This document shows positions 63,788-64,000 of a stretch of 64,000 bases of DNA, piece after piece. A program made the position numbers and the translations under genes. The notes below the pieces were generated by a model. That model did not search any database, had not been told where the DNA came from, and saw nothing but the letters and a program-made list of their open reading frames with translations. This DNA comes from Anisakis pegreffii. Its lineage: Eukaryota > Nematoda > Chromadorea > Rhabditida > Anisakidae. The stretch's first letter is position 1, and each line of letters begins with the position of its first letter. The stretch is taken from positions 1 through 64,000 of the forward strand of contig JAPYMA010003028.1 of the NCBI GenBank assembly GCA_035041965.1, written 5' to 3'.

Positions 63788-64000
63788 TTGTGTGGCTAAA
63801 TTTGCTCGAACAAAATTGACGATGTGACTTCAGAATCACTAAACGAAAAATGCGATTCATTTTCAAACCAACGATAGAATCGAAAAGTTAAATTATCGTT
63901 GAAGTTGTTAGACCAGCTGGAATTTTCAGATGGTTTCAATTCACACGCATTCAATTCACCAGTCATGTTCTAACAAGACAATATTTTTTAACAACTGCAT

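Overview
The window is eukaryotic and most probably from a nematode. The genes are split by introns with GT donors and TTTCAG-type acceptors. Several ATGs lie directly behind a TTTCAG-like site, as expected with trans-splicing. The nuclear receptor carries the P-box style CAACAAFFRRT common in nematode supplementary receptors. A 22-base sequence matches the nematode SL1 spliced leader at 20 positions. The species cannot be fixed from the sequence alone. All exon models were read by hand from reading-frame continuity, splice sites and family conservation. Layout: 1-4.8 kb is largely without recognisable genes. 4.8-7.3 kb (minus) is a six-exon class I SAM methyltransferase with a decayed copy of its own exon 5 in intron 1. 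8.2-10.2 kb (minus) is proteasome subunit alpha-1 (PSMA6/pas-1), head to head with RBBP5 (rbbp-5, 10.8-14.1 kb, plus), a core subunit of MLL/SET1 H3K4 methyltransferase complexes. 14.9-21.8 kb holds a foldback repeat running into about sixteen 404-bp tandem units with a likely four-unit higher-order pattern. 21.8-34.5 kb is repeat-rich. It contains two identical ~540-bp copies of a GC-rich, strongly foldable sequence (25.4-26.0 and 27.5-28.0 kb, candidate structured RNA), a diverged repeat pair with a compensatory hairpin change, an unidentified minus-strand gene fragment, an LTR-like direct-repeat pair and the SL1-like sequence. 35.6-42.8 kb carries two tandem glucuronyltransferase-family (B3GAT/glct) genes. 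The first appears to have lost catalytic residues. 43.5-50.7 kb has two divergent genes for secreted low-complexity proteins, one Met/Gly/Pro-rich and one Cys/Pro/Gln-rich. 54.6-56.7 kb is a multi-spanning membrane protein. 59.1-63.8 kb (minus) has a nuclear receptor DNA-binding domain in three exons, with a short C-terminal tail, and a further 5' exon that may belong to it. The genes do not form one pathway. The proteasome and histone-methylation genes are housekeeping neighbours sharing a promoter region, and the glucuronyltransferases are a local tandem duplication. The least explained material is the repeat-rich centre, especially the duplicated structured element at 25.4 and 27.5 kb.
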